9,228 nucleotides of DNA, from contig DAOVMD010000089.1 of NCBI GenBank assembly GCA_030630935.1, positions 1 to 9,228 on the forward strand, written 5' to 3'. The position numbers and the translations under genes are program-made. Shown piece by piece: positions 1 through 6,284 of the stretch. Source of the DNA: Candidatus Mcinerneyibacteriota bacterium. GTDB taxonomy: Bacteria; AUK180; JAQVHJ01. Position 1 is the stretch's first letter; every line of letters begins with the position of its first letter. Under the pieces are notes generated by a model. It ran no database searches. It was not told the origin of the DNA and saw nothing but the letters and a program-made list of their open reading frames with translations.

Positions 1-4
1 ACCA

Positions 5-20
5 CCCCGAAAAAACGGGG
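5..20. repeat. Short GC hairpin at the left edge
   Basis: CCCCG at 5-9 and CGGGG at 16-20 form a perfect 5-bp stem around an A6 loop. No T-run follows on the plus strand. On the minus strand the T6 is in the loop rather than after the stem, so this is not a standard terminator. It lies in a GC-richer patch just outside the insertion sequence. Confidence 0.4.
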
Positions 21-46
21 TAAATTCCGGATTAAGCATGCTGCGA

Positions 47-67
47 CCTGAACATATGTAGTTCAGG
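47..67. repeat. Hairpin beside the IS left end
   Basis: CCTGAAC (47-53) and GTTCAGG (61-67) form a perfect 7-bp stem with a 7-base loop. It lies 20 bases outside the left inverted repeat of the insertion sequence. No gene is visible in bases 1-87. Together with the hairpin at 5-20 this flank is more structured and more GC-rich than its surroundings, so it may be a fragment of an older repeat. Confidence 0.45.
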
Positions 68-87
68 GAGTAGTCCCGATTATTACA

Positions 88-115
88 TCAACGATTTTTC
101 AAGGGTAATTAATTA
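88..115 (+). repeat. IS left terminal inverted repeat
   Basis: The outer 14 bp are perfectly complementary to the right end and an inner 8 bp also match, with six mismatched bases between. The transposase stop codon lies only 8 bases inside it, which is normal compact IS packing. Confidence 0.85.
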
Positions 116-122
116 TACCTTT

Positions 123-1532
123 TTATTTAAATCGAAAATCAATTTTAAAATTATATAGCCAGGGGATTCGTGGATTAATTCCTTCTTTTACTAATTTATC
201 GGGTAAGTTTTCGTAGTGTTTTTTCAACTTAAGTTTCTCCGGGATATTATACAGTGTAACAATTATAGTATCCTTTTTTATTTTCAAATCACCATCGATC
301 CCATGGAATATAGTATCGGCAAGATGTTTTGCAGTCCAATTTTTATAAGGCTTCGGTAATTTTTTTCTGAATTGATAAGTAGCAGCCTGTGCAATTAACG
401 CTAACGACATCTTGCCATAACGGATATTTAAATTCATGGTTGATGCTTTATCCCAACCCATTGCTGCTTCGAAATTGAAGAATTCCTCTATTGTCCAACG
501 TTTTGGATAGTCTTCTGTAAGCATCTTCATTTGCTTATTTCCGCTATGTAAAGAAGTTGAACCAAATCCTTTGTATTCATATTTTGATTTGATCTCTCCA
601 ATTCTTTGGGAAATCAAATTTATCAACATATCTTTTCTCCCAAATGGATAAGTATCCGAAGATAAAGAATATCCGGCCCATTGTCTTTCATATTTTAACC
701 CTTTCATATATTTTATGAGTTTTTCTGTGTTGGACATAGGCATAAGAACTTCATAATTTTCAGTTTCTTTAAACTTTTTAAAAATATCTACTGCTGCATG
801 CTCAGTGTCAGCCATAAATAAACCGCCTTGGGGAACAATCTCTTTCATCATATCTACTAATTCTAAAGCAGCTCCGCTTATCGTTTTTCCTGATGAACCT
901 ATCGTAAAAGCAACCGGTTGTCCTGTAATTGCATTAATGCAAAAGAATGTTTGTAGATTTTTTTTTGAACGGCTTTTTGGTTTACTCTTTTTTGCTGGCA
1001 TTATACGTTTCGAATAAGTATTAATTCTATGAGGGTCAATGGCAAATAGCTTTCCGTTGTAATCTCCTCTGTTTTTACGTAATTTGCCAAGAGCAATCTG
1101 GAGATCTTTCGCTTCTGATATGGTATGTAAATCTAATAACTCATGAATTGATTTATCTGTAGGCAAACAAAATAAACCATTGAGAATTTCAAAACCTTGG
1201 TGACAGAGTGAACGCTTACGCCGAATACCACCCACGCATAAAGATGCTTCATTAACCATCTGCAAAGCTAAGCGAGGTTCAATATCTCTGTCATTTTTTC
1301 CTGTCCAGGCCTTTAGTAAATCCCAACTCCCAAGCCTTAAATGCTCAGAAATCAGAAGCCATAGGCCTGTATAGATACCTGAAATTTTTTGGGATAATTG
1401 TTTTCTTACTAAACGCTCATTAATTTGAAGACTGATTTTATATTTTTTAATCTTTCTTTTGTTTTGATGAACCTCTATTTCCCTTTCTTTTTTTTCCGGA
1501 TTTAAAAGGTGTGTTTTTTTTTTGAAGTCCAA
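123..1532 (-). CDS. IS transposase, DDE catalytic part (orfB)
   Basis: This is the catalytic half of a cut-and-paste transposase. The likely catalytic triad, counted from the first codon at 1532, is D166 (in FAIDPHRI), D242 (in FMADTEHAA) and E349 (in RWTIEEFFNFE). The W-x-IE-x-FF context around the glutamate is the signature region of IS4-like RNase H-fold transposases. The N-terminal 45 residues are very lysine- and arginine-rich. The first in-frame codon after the upstream stop that could serve as a start is a TTG at 1532, without a ribosome-binding site, and the first internal ATG lies well inside the domain. This segment is therefore probably made only as a fusion with orfA: removing one A from the ten-A run at 1514-1523 gives a continuous protein of 596 residues starting at 1914. 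The ORF is otherwise intact, so the element may be active. A frameshift mutation or homopolymer error is the alternative explanation. Confidence 0.85.
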   Translation of the reverse strand: MDFKKKTHLLNPEKKEREIEVHQNKRKIKKYKISLQINERLVRKQLSQKISGIYTGLWLLISEHLRLGSWDLLKAWTGKNDRDIEPRLALQMVNEASLCVGGIRRKRSLCHQGFEILNGLFCLPTDKSIHELLDLHTISEAKDLQIALGKLRKNRGDYNGKLFAIDPHRINTYSKRIMPAKKSKPKSRSKKNLQTFFCINAITGQPVAFTIGSSGKTISGAALELVDMMKEIVPQGGLFMADTEHAAVDIFKKFKETENYEVLMPMSNTEKLIKYMKGLKYERQWAGYSLSSDTYPFGRKDMLINLISQRIGEIKSKYEYKGFGSTSLHSGNKQMKMLTEDYPKRWTIEEFFNFEAAMGWDKASTMNLNIRYGKMSLALIAQAATYQFRKKLPKPYKNWTAKHLADTIFHGIDGDLKIKKDTIIVTLYNIPEKLKLKKHYENLPDKLVKEGINPRIPWLYNFKIDFRFK

Positions 1533-1914
1533 ATTCAGTAATCGTACGTTCTACACTTCTAATACTAATATTATAACCGGTTTGTTTCAACTTTTGTGCA
1601 ATTACTTCAGGAGTGATTCTTGGATCAAGAAAACGATAACGGATGATCTGATTATTAATTGTTTCTGTCCGAACATAATTACTTTTGGGCCCGCGCTTCT
1701 TTTCTACTAATGCATTTGAGCCACCTGATTCATAGGCGTTTCTAATCTGATGATAACGTGAGCGGGTTATTCCATATTTCTTAACTACATCTTTTACTTT
1801 AACTCCCAAGCACTTTACTTCTATCAGCATTGCTAATTTCTTAGTCAAATTATCATCTGACTTAATTGTAAAAGAACCTGCCTGTCCCTCTATTACGATT
1901 TTACCTTTTTTCAT
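1447..1914 (-). CDS. IS orfA, helix-turn-helix DNA-binding part of the transposase
   Basis: This small protein of about 155 residues has a helix-turn-helix near its start (a V-K-D-V-V-x-K-Y-G-I-T-R-S-R-Y segment). It is followed by the 'KKRGPKS' basic linker and a second winged-helix-like unit (ITPEVIAQKL through VERTITEFGL). Such pairs of HTH units bind the ends of the element. I chose the ATG at 1914, not the upstream in-frame ATG at 2037, because GGAGGA (1921-1926) lies six bases before it and the promoter at 1942-1970 lies between the two. The zero-frame end after the A-run is lysine-rich and looks like unselected read-through. It overlaps orfB by 86 bases, and the frame relation is +1 (equivalent to loss of one A). 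Confidence 0.8.
   Translation of the reverse strand: MKKGKIVIEGQAGSFTIKSDDNLTKKLAMLIEVKCLGVKVKDVVKKYGITRSRYHQIRNAYESGGSNALVEKKRGPKSNYVRTETINNQIIRYRFLDPRITPEVIAQKLKQTGYNISIRSVERTITEFGLQKKNTPFKSGKKRKGNRGSSKQKKD
1514..1523 (-). promoter_or_regulatory. A10 slippery run joining orfA to orfB
   Basis: Ten consecutive A residues on the coding (minus) strand lie at the exact place where the HTH ORF must switch to the DDE ORF. Runs of nine or more A are known sites of transcriptional slippage in several IS families. A transcript with nine A (or twelve) puts both halves in one frame. I see no strong stimulatory stem-loop just downstream, which favours polymerase slippage over ribosomal frameshifting. 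Confidence 0.6.
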
Positions 1915-1941
1915 AGTCTTTCCTCCTTTAATTTTTACCTT

Positions 1942-1970
1942 ATTATACCACAAAACAGGCAATAAGTCAA
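1942..1970 (-). promoter_or_regulatory. IS transposase promoter
   Basis: On the minus strand, TTGACT (1965-1970) and TATAAT (1942-1947) are separated by exactly 17 bases. That is one mismatch from the sigma70 consensus over both boxes. The predicted transcript starts near 1935, just before the GGAGGA ribosome-binding site at 1921-1926. Confidence 0.8.
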
Positions 1971-2186
1971 GTAATTTATGGCGGTTCCTTTTTGTCTCAC
2001 ACTTTTTCAATAAAAATGTAAACATATTCATTTTCATATAGTTTGCGTTTATATCATCTCTTTTAAAAATAAATAAAAAGAATCAAGTTTTATTATATTT
2101 CCTTGCTAATCTTGTAGTCGCCATATTATATTTGTCTTTATGGTCAATTGATAGCATAAGGCTCGTTATTTGTATTCATAAATGTT

Positions 2187-2214
2187 TAATTAATATGTGC
2201 TGAAAAATCGTTGA
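2187..2214 (-). repeat. IS right terminal inverted repeat
   Basis: TGAAAAATCGTTGA at 2201-2214 is the exact complement of the left terminus. A further 8 bp match at 2187-2194. Confidence 0.85.
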
Positions 2215-2289
2215 CGCGTCGGGATGACTTCCGTTAAACTCCAGCCACGCGCTAAAGCAAAGTGCGGCAATCTAACATGGTTCAACAGT
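2215..2289. other. GC-richer fragment between the IS and the radC remnant
   Basis: About 75 bases (ACGCGCTAAAGCAAAGTGCGGC region) have clearly higher GC than the DNA around them. A minus-strand frame is open from an ATG at 2303 for 37 codons and runs across the IS end to 2190, but it has no ribosome-binding site and matches no family I recognise. The piece is probably left over from a deletion or another element that joined the truncated radC to the insertion sequence. Confidence 0.35.
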
Positions 2290-2647
2290 TCACCAAATGT
2301 CATAGGAATTTATTCCTAATATGGATAACTCATAGAATTCCGTTCTCTTTTTTATAAGAGTTGAAGCACCAGAAATGGTTAATGTAAGAAAAAACTCTCT
2401 TTTTTTATTCTTAATATCTTTCACAAGCTTTATTATATCTTCAGAATTTTTAATTTTAATCCCTTCCTGAACAATAAATCTTTTTACAAAATATCATTTG
2501 CTAAAACCTTAACATCTGTTCTATTTATTCCCCTTCCTAATATTAGTATTAAAAGCTATGTATTTGCAAGTGTCTTGGGGCCATATGTCATGATTTTTTT
2601 CTTAATTAAACAATCATTGGGTTTTTCTGTGTTGATTTTTCAGACAT
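2290..2647 (-). pseudogene. radC: radC-like JAB/MPN-domain protein, decayed remnant
   Basis: Translation of the minus strand in pieces recovers RadC homology. Starting from an ATG at 2647 (MSEKSTQ, with AGAAGG before it) the frame breaks. The next frame then reads the conserved N-terminal stretch 'YGPKTLANT*LLILILGRG', with an internal stop where the family usually has an acidic residue, and continues through RTDVKVLANDIL to a second stop. A third frame reads GIKIKNSEDIIKLVKDI, KKREFFLTLTISGAS and TLIKKR, which matches the first strand region of the JAB domain. The helix-hairpin-helix segment normally lying between these parts is missing. The metal-binding HxH...D part that should follow is gone, as homology ends near KKRT. 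About 358 bases remain of the roughly 680 expected. Its promoter is intact. RadC proteins are common in mobile and defence-linked neighbourhoods and their biochemical role is unsettled. Confidence 0.75.
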
Positions 2648-2676
2648 AATTAACCTTCTAAGTTTAATTGTTTAAT

Positions 2677-2705
2677 ATTATATCATAGAATATAGGTTAG
2701 GTCAA
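2677..2705 (-). promoter_or_regulatory. Promoter of the radC remnant
   Basis: On the minus strand, TTGACC (2700-2705) and TATAAT (2677-2682) are separated by 17 bases. The predicted start of transcription is near 2670, about 23 bases before the old ATG at 2647. The near-consensus boxes suggest that the decay of the gene is recent. Confidence 0.7.
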
Positions 2706-2724
2706 TAAAAATTATGTTTTTCAC

Positions 2725-2761
2725 TTATCCCGACATGATGTCGGAGTAAATGTCGGGATAA
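2725..2761. repeat. 12-bp inverted repeat of the TATCCCGACAT family
   Basis: TTATCCCGACAT (2725-2736) and ATGTCGGGATAA (2750-2761) are perfect complements with a 13-base centre. The centre contains another GTCGG, so a second shorter dyad (CGACAT-G-ATGTCG, 2731-2743) overlaps the first. There is no T-run on either side, so this is not a typical terminator. Confidence 0.75.
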
Positions 2762-2786
2762 ATGGATTTGCGAGGGTTTTCGGCAC

Positions 2787-2820
2787 TATCCCGACATAAA
2801 AATTGTTTTATGGCGAGATA
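2787..2820. repeat. Second imperfect inverted repeat of the same family
   Basis: TATCCCGACATAAAA at 2787-2801 pairs with TTTTATGGCGAGATA at 2806-2820 at 13 of 15 positions, with a four-base loop. It shares the TATCCCGACAT core with the repeat at 2725. A third related half-site (TATCCCGTCG) lies near 2848-2857. Transcribed as RNA it could form a stable hairpin 50 bases after the deaminase-fusion stop codon and protect or end that transcript, although no U-tract follows. Confidence 0.6.
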
Positions 2821-2869
2821 GATACTTTTAACCTTTAATTGCAACGCTATCCCGTCGTAACAACATGCT

Positions 2870-4351
2870 CTATTTTCCAATAACTTTATAAAACGTTGAT
2901 GGTCCTGAGCTTATTCTTGTTATTAAACTTAAATCAAGAAATTTCTTTAAATGTCTTTCTGCTTGTCTATCGGAATAACCCAATTTTTCAGCATACTCTT
3001 TTTTAGTAATTTTATTTTTACTTCTAATGAACTCATAACCAGCTATTTCTTTAAGAGTTAGGCTCGAGAGCATTTTATCAATCTCTTTTAATTTTTCTAC
3101 TGATCGAGCAAAAGTTAATGAAAGAATTGGTTCATTAAATTTATAATGCGGTAACGGTAAACCATAATTTTCATTCATTAACTTAAATGTTTTCATTCCA
3201 AATTTTTTTCCTTCAACATAATTCATTTTGCTATAAACATACATTATAGCTTTATTTCTACTTAGTGATGGTGCATTAAAATTATTCAATTGTTCTATTG
3301 TAATTGGTTTTATTGGTGGACCGGGACTATTTATAACAATTTTTGAATTATCGATCTCAATACCTATATTTGCTTGCTCAATTTCATAATCCCTATGTAT
3401 AATTGCATTTATAACAGCTTCCCGAATTACAGATATTGGAAAATCAGAAAGGTCTTTTCGCTTAAATTTAGAAGTATCTTTGTGAAAAGGTAGAACCTTA
3501 TTTAACCATTTTTCAATTAAATTTGGTAATAAAACCAAAGGCTCATCAAAATCAATCGATTCAATTTTCTCTTTACCATATTCAATATGAGCTCGAATAA
3601 CAGATTGTGGATATTTTATTCCTGGAGTTTTACTAAATAAAAGATAACCAATGCCCGTTAATTTTTTCTTTTTTTCTTTTTCATCAAGAACTAGAACCCC
3701 CAAATTCACTAGATAATTATAGAACTCTATTGAATTAAATTTAAAAGGTAATTTTGCTTCTTTAATAAATTTTTCTATAGCATCAACAGATAAATCGTTA
3801 ACATTGGTGTTTTTGACACTCTTTCGAATATTAGGAATTTCAATTTCTTTTACCAAACCTGAAACTCTTTGGTTTGCTTGTTCTAAATAATCCGGAATAA
3901 TTTTTTCTATTTTATTTTGAAGATCCCTGTCAAACATTTTTACTTCAACACCACAACTTTCTAAATATCTAATTCCATCTCCTGAAACCGTGGGATCAGG
4001 GTCCTGTACACCAATATATCCTTTTTTAATCCGAGATTTTACAATACGCTTACTACAACCTTGTTTGGGATCATTCCTTTTAACACAAGGCTCTAATGTT
4101 ACAAAAAGAATGCAATTATCAAGGTTTAAAGACAAACATTTACGTTCAAGTAAAGTATACTCAGCATGTTCACCATCTCTCAATTCACCTCTTGCGGCAA
4201 CCTTTATTGAACCATCAGGGAAAAGCAAAACAGCACCCACATGTGGTACAATTTTTCCGTCTTCTCTTAATTCGGGTACTGATTTTGGCATAACTTCAAT
4301 TGCCTGTTCCATGTATTTTCTTGGATCAAATGTTTTTCCTTTCTTTGCCAT
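2870..4351 (-). CDS. Deaminase-ATPase fusion: RibD/dCMP-type deaminase, GHKL-type (HATPase_c_4) domain, winged helix
   Basis: The protein has 493 residues from the ATG at 4351, with GGTGGA about 10 bases upstream. A TTG two codons earlier sits too close to that site. Residues about 1-150 are a zinc-dependent nucleotide deaminase: HAE (H62, E64), then TLEPC (C89) and a cysteine ten residues later (C99) give the expected zinc ligands and catalytic glutamate. The following DPDPTVSGDGI segment resembles RibD-type deaminases. Residues about 195-420 match the region that follows AlbA_2 domains in Schlafen-like/RecG-related regulators: 'LTGIGYLLFSK', 'IREAVINAIIHRDY' (E311 and N315, the likely ATP/Mg site), 'INSPGPP' and a C-terminal GLPLP. 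Residues about 430-493 form a winged helix (YAEKLGYSDRQAERHLKKF). No AlbA_2 domain is present; the deaminase takes its place. No signal peptide or membrane segment is visible, so it should be cytoplasmic. The substrate (free nucleotide, pterin-like compound or nucleic acid) is unknown. A role in phage defence or nucleotide-linked regulation is inference only. Confidence 0.8.
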   Translation of the reverse strand: MAKKGKTFDPRKYMEQAIEVMPKSVPELREDGKIVPHVGAVLLFPDGSIKVAARGELRDGEHAEYTLLERKCLSLNLDNCILFVTLEPCVKRNDPKQGCSKRIVKSRIKKGYIGVQDPDPTVSGDGIRYLESCGVEVKMFDRDLQNKIEKIIPDYLEQANQRVSGLVKEIEIPNIRKSVKNTNVNDLSVDAIEKFIKEAKLPFKFNSIEFYNYLVNLGVLVLDEKEKKKKLTGIGYLLFSKTPGIKYPQSVIRAHIEYGKEKIESIDFDEPLVLLPNLIEKWLNKVLPFHKDTSKFKRKDLSDFPISVIREAVINAIIHRDYEIEQANIGIEIDNSKIVINSPGPPIKPITIEQLNNFNAPSLSRNKAIMYVYSKMNYVEGKKFGMKTFKLMNENYGLPLPHYKFNEPILSLTFARSVEKLKEIDKMLSSLTLKEIAGYEFIRSKNKITKKEYAEKLGYSDRQAERHLKKFLDLSLITRISSGPSTFYKVIGK

Positions 4352-4412
4352 ATACAATATTCCACCACAATTAGCTTTTCATCTATTGATTAAAAAAATA
4401 TTTAATTAAATT

Positions 4413-4441
4413 ATTATAACATACCAACAGAATAAAATCAA
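4413..4441 (-). promoter_or_regulatory. Promoter of the deaminase-ATPase gene
   Basis: On the minus strand, TTGATT (4436-4441) and a perfect TATAAT (4413-4418) are separated by 17 bases. Transcription would start near 4406, giving a leader of about 55 bases. The gene therefore has its own promoter in the 224-base gap behind dnaA and need not be read from the dnaA transcript. Confidence 0.65.
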
Positions 4442-4575
4442 ATAAAATTTAAAAACAATTGATTCTGGATAAGAATTATTTCTGTTCAATAAGAATGTTA
4501 TTAAATAAAGACAAATTTTTTTTTCCAAATCATAAATTAACAAGGTCAAGTTCTTTCAAAAAAAGATATAAAAAA

Positions 4576-5982
4576 TTAATCGCTGCCTTTTAATTCACTG
4601 ATAATATTTTGAATTTGATAACGAATGGGATCATTGGATTCTATTAATCGTTGAATCTTTTTATAGGCATGAATAACTGTGGTGTGATCTCTTCCCCCGA
4701 AAAGTTCTCCTATTTCAGGTAGGGACGCATCTGTAAGCTCCCGGGTTAGGTACATCGCAATTTGACGTGGTAACGCTATACTTTGAGTTCTTTTCTTTGC
4801 TTTTAAATCTGCAACCCTGATATCAAAGTACGTTGCAACGGTTCTCTGAATTAAATCAGCATTTATTTCAGAAGAGTCTTTTTGATGAATAATATCTTTT
4901 AAAATAATCTTTGCATTATCTAAAGTAAGGTCCTTTTTATTTATCAATGTATAAGCAATTACCTTAATTAATGCTCCTTCGAGCTCTCTAACATTAGACT
5001 TAAAACCCTTTGCTATGAAGTTAACAATATCATCAGGGATAGAAACGTTCTCATTCATTGCTTTCTTCTTTAAAATAGCAATTCTGGTTTCCAAATTAGG
5101 TGTCTGTATATCAACCACCATCCCTGAAGCAAATCGGGAAACTAAACGTTCCTGAAGATCGGGGATCTTTTTTGGCGGACGGTCAGAAGTAAGAACAATC
5201 TGCTTGCCACGCTCATATAAAGTATTAAATGTATGAAAAAACTCTTCTTGAGTACCCTTTTTTCCCGTTACAAACTGGATATCATCCATTAATAGTAGAT
5301 CGATACTCCGAAACTTCTTCTTAAATTTAATAATAGAATTGTCGCCATAGGAATAAATAAGTTCATTCATAAATTGCTCAGCTGATAAATAAAGCACCTT
5401 GCAATCCGATTGCTTCTTTAAAACTTCATGACCGATTCCCTGCATTAAATGTGTCTTACCCAAACCAACTCCGCCATATATAAATAATGGATTATAGCTT
5501 TTACCTGGATTTTTCGTAACATATAAAGCCATTCCCTTAGCAAATTCATTGCTGGGACCAACAACAAAATTCTCAAATGTATAATCGTTATTTAACGAGA
5601 CCTTAGGTATAAATGTTGAAGATGATTTCTTTTTCTTAATACTCTCCTTCTTTATACTAATAATCTCATTCTTTACTTGCCGCTCTGTCTTTGATTTTAC
5701 CGGCTTTTCACTTATTCGGAATACTATTGTGAAATCAAGCGGAATTAACCTTGTTAATACATCCGTTATCTGATCCTTGAAATTTGCCTCAATCCAGCTT
5801 TTATAAAAATGATTAGGTACATTTATCTCTAATTGACCATCTTCAAATCTATGTAACTCTAAAGGTCCTATCCAATTTTCAAAAATATGTGGGTCAACCT
5901 TCTTCTCCATCTCATTTATGAAGGTTTCCCAGATTTTTGTTAATTTTTCAACAGTTTCTGCCATTTTTCTCGTGTTATCCAC
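4576..5982 (-). CDS. dnaA: Chromosomal replication initiator protein DnaA
   Basis: DnaA is the AAA+ ATPase that binds DnaA boxes and opens the origin. All four domains are visible, numbered from the GTG at 5982. Domain I is about 14-85, and a lysine-rich linker runs about 90-125. The ATPase domain carries Walker A GGVGLGKTH (170-178), Walker B LLLMDD (229-234) and the RLVSRFASG arginine-finger segment (about 279-287). Domain IV has the box-recognition signature GGRDHTTVIHAYKK (429-442). The length is normal. The start is uncertain: GTG at 5982 lies inside a DnaA box, whereas the ATG at 5964 gives a protein six residues shorter with a weak purine-rich stretch before it. Two upstream boxes and one across the start suggest autorepression. 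A weak promoter candidate (TTGAAT at 6077-6082, TATAGT at 6052-6057, 19-base spacer) is not convincing. dnaN does not follow; the next gene downstream is the deaminase fusion. Confidence 0.97.
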   Translation of the reverse strand: MDNTRKMAETVEKLTKIWETFINEMEKKVDPHIFENWIGPLELHRFEDGQLEINVPNHFYKSWIEANFKDQITDVLTRLIPLDFTIVFRISEKPVKSKTERQVKNEIISIKKESIKKKKSSSTFIPKVSLNNDYTFENFVVGPSNEFAKGMALYVTKNPGKSYNPLFIYGGVGLGKTHLMQGIGHEVLKKQSDCKVLYLSAEQFMNELIYSYGDNSIIKFKKKFRSIDLLLMDDIQFVTGKKGTQEEFFHTFNTLYERGKQIVLTSDRPPKKIPDLQERLVSRFASGMVVDIQTPNLETRIAILKKKAMNENVSIPDDIVNFIAKGFKSNVRELEGALIKVIAYTLINKKDLTLDNAKIILKDIIHQKDSSEINADLIQRTVATYFDIRVADLKAKKRTQSIALPRQIAMYLTRELTDASLPEIGELFGGRDHTTVIHAYKKIQRLIESNDPIRYQIQNIISELKGSD

Positions 5983-5983
5983 A
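5975..5983 (+). promoter_or_regulatory. DnaA box at the dnaA start
   Basis: Perfect TTATCCACA. It overlaps the GTG candidate start codon of dnaA, so DnaA binding here could block its own expression. Confidence 0.8.
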
Positions 5984-6043
5984 TTTTTTGTGTTAGTATT
6001 TTTTTCACAAACACTTTAATAAAATTAAAAAAAATTAAGAAAC

Positions 6044-6080
6044 GAATAAAAACTATATTTTTAGATAGTTGTTTTTATTC
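6044..6080. repeat. Inverted repeat inside oriC
   Basis: GAATAAAAAC (6044-6053) and GTTTTTATTC (6071-6080) are perfect 10-bp complements around a 17-base centre. The stem can be extended past a two-base bulge (TAT with ATA). It ends five bases before the DnaA box at 6086 and lies in the likely dnaA promoter region, so it could be an operator, an unwinding element or a hairpin in the dnaA leader. Confidence 0.6.
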
Positions 6081-6085
6081 AAAAG

Positions 6086-6094
6086 TTATCCACA
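6086..6094 (+). promoter_or_regulatory. DnaA box
   Basis: Perfect TTATCCACA, upstream of dnaA and adjacent to the 10-bp inverted repeat. Confidence 0.85.
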
Positions 6095-6258
6095 ACCTAT
6101 AATTGTTAGTTCCTTCCCAATATCACGGAGGTTATATGCAAGTGTGTTGTTTTTATACACTTAAATATCTACATCATTGAAATAATTAGATTTCTTGAAT
6201 TATTGGGAAAATAACCGAAGATTGTGAAAACCATTACAATCAAGTGTTTTTCTTTACT

Positions 6259-6267
6259 TGTGAATAA
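6259..6267 (-). promoter_or_regulatory. DnaA box, one mismatch
   Basis: The minus strand reads TTATTCACA, one change from TTATCCACA. It faces the perfect box nine bases to its right, giving an opposed pair. Confidence 0.6.
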
Positions 6268-6275
6268 AACGGTGT

Positions 6276-6284
6276 TTATCCACA
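6276..6284 (+). promoter_or_regulatory. DnaA box
   Basis: Perfect TTATCCACA next to the AT-rich stretch at 6300-6375, a plausible place for initial strand opening. Confidence 0.85.

Larger units (their letters stand above)
88..2214 (-). mobile_element. Complete insertion sequence, about 2.1 kb, two-ORF DDE type
   Basis: The boundaries come from a 14-bp perfect terminal inverted repeat (TCAACGATTTTTCA at 88-101; its complement at 2201-2214). After six mismatched bases a further 8 bp match (ATTAATTA at 108-115 and 2187-2194), giving repeats of about 28 bp. Between them lie a promoter, a helix-turn-helix orfA and a DDE transposase orfB, all on the minus strand. Bases 1915-2186 hold only the promoter and no other gene that I can see. 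I see no target-site duplication when comparing the bases before 88 with those after 2214. The family is not certain: the DDE domain looks like the IS4 superfamily, and the two-part layout with an N-terminal HTH may belong to an ISNCY-type group. Confidence 0.85.

Noticed and set aside
805-1017. Plus-strand 70-codon ORF
   Set aside because: It lies opposite the transposase, has no ribosome-binding site and its protein is unlike any family.
1522-1710. Plus-strand 62-codon ORF
   Set aside because: Antisense shadow of the IS orfA.
2232-2276. Integron attC-like core sites (GTTAAAC and ATCTAAC)
   Set aside because: The two cores are in the wrong order for an attC site and no integrase or cassette is near.
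2190-2303. 37-codon minus-strand ORF running across the IS right end
   Set aside because: No ribosome-binding site and no recognisable family. It depends on bases inside the IS, so it is probably chance.
3990-4409. Plus-strand ORFs opposite the deaminase domain
   Set aside because: Both overlap a strong gene with clear catalytic motifs on the other strand and show no start signals.
4480-4575. Terminator for dnaA
   Set aside because: There are T-runs on the minus strand after dnaA, but I find no convincing stem before them.
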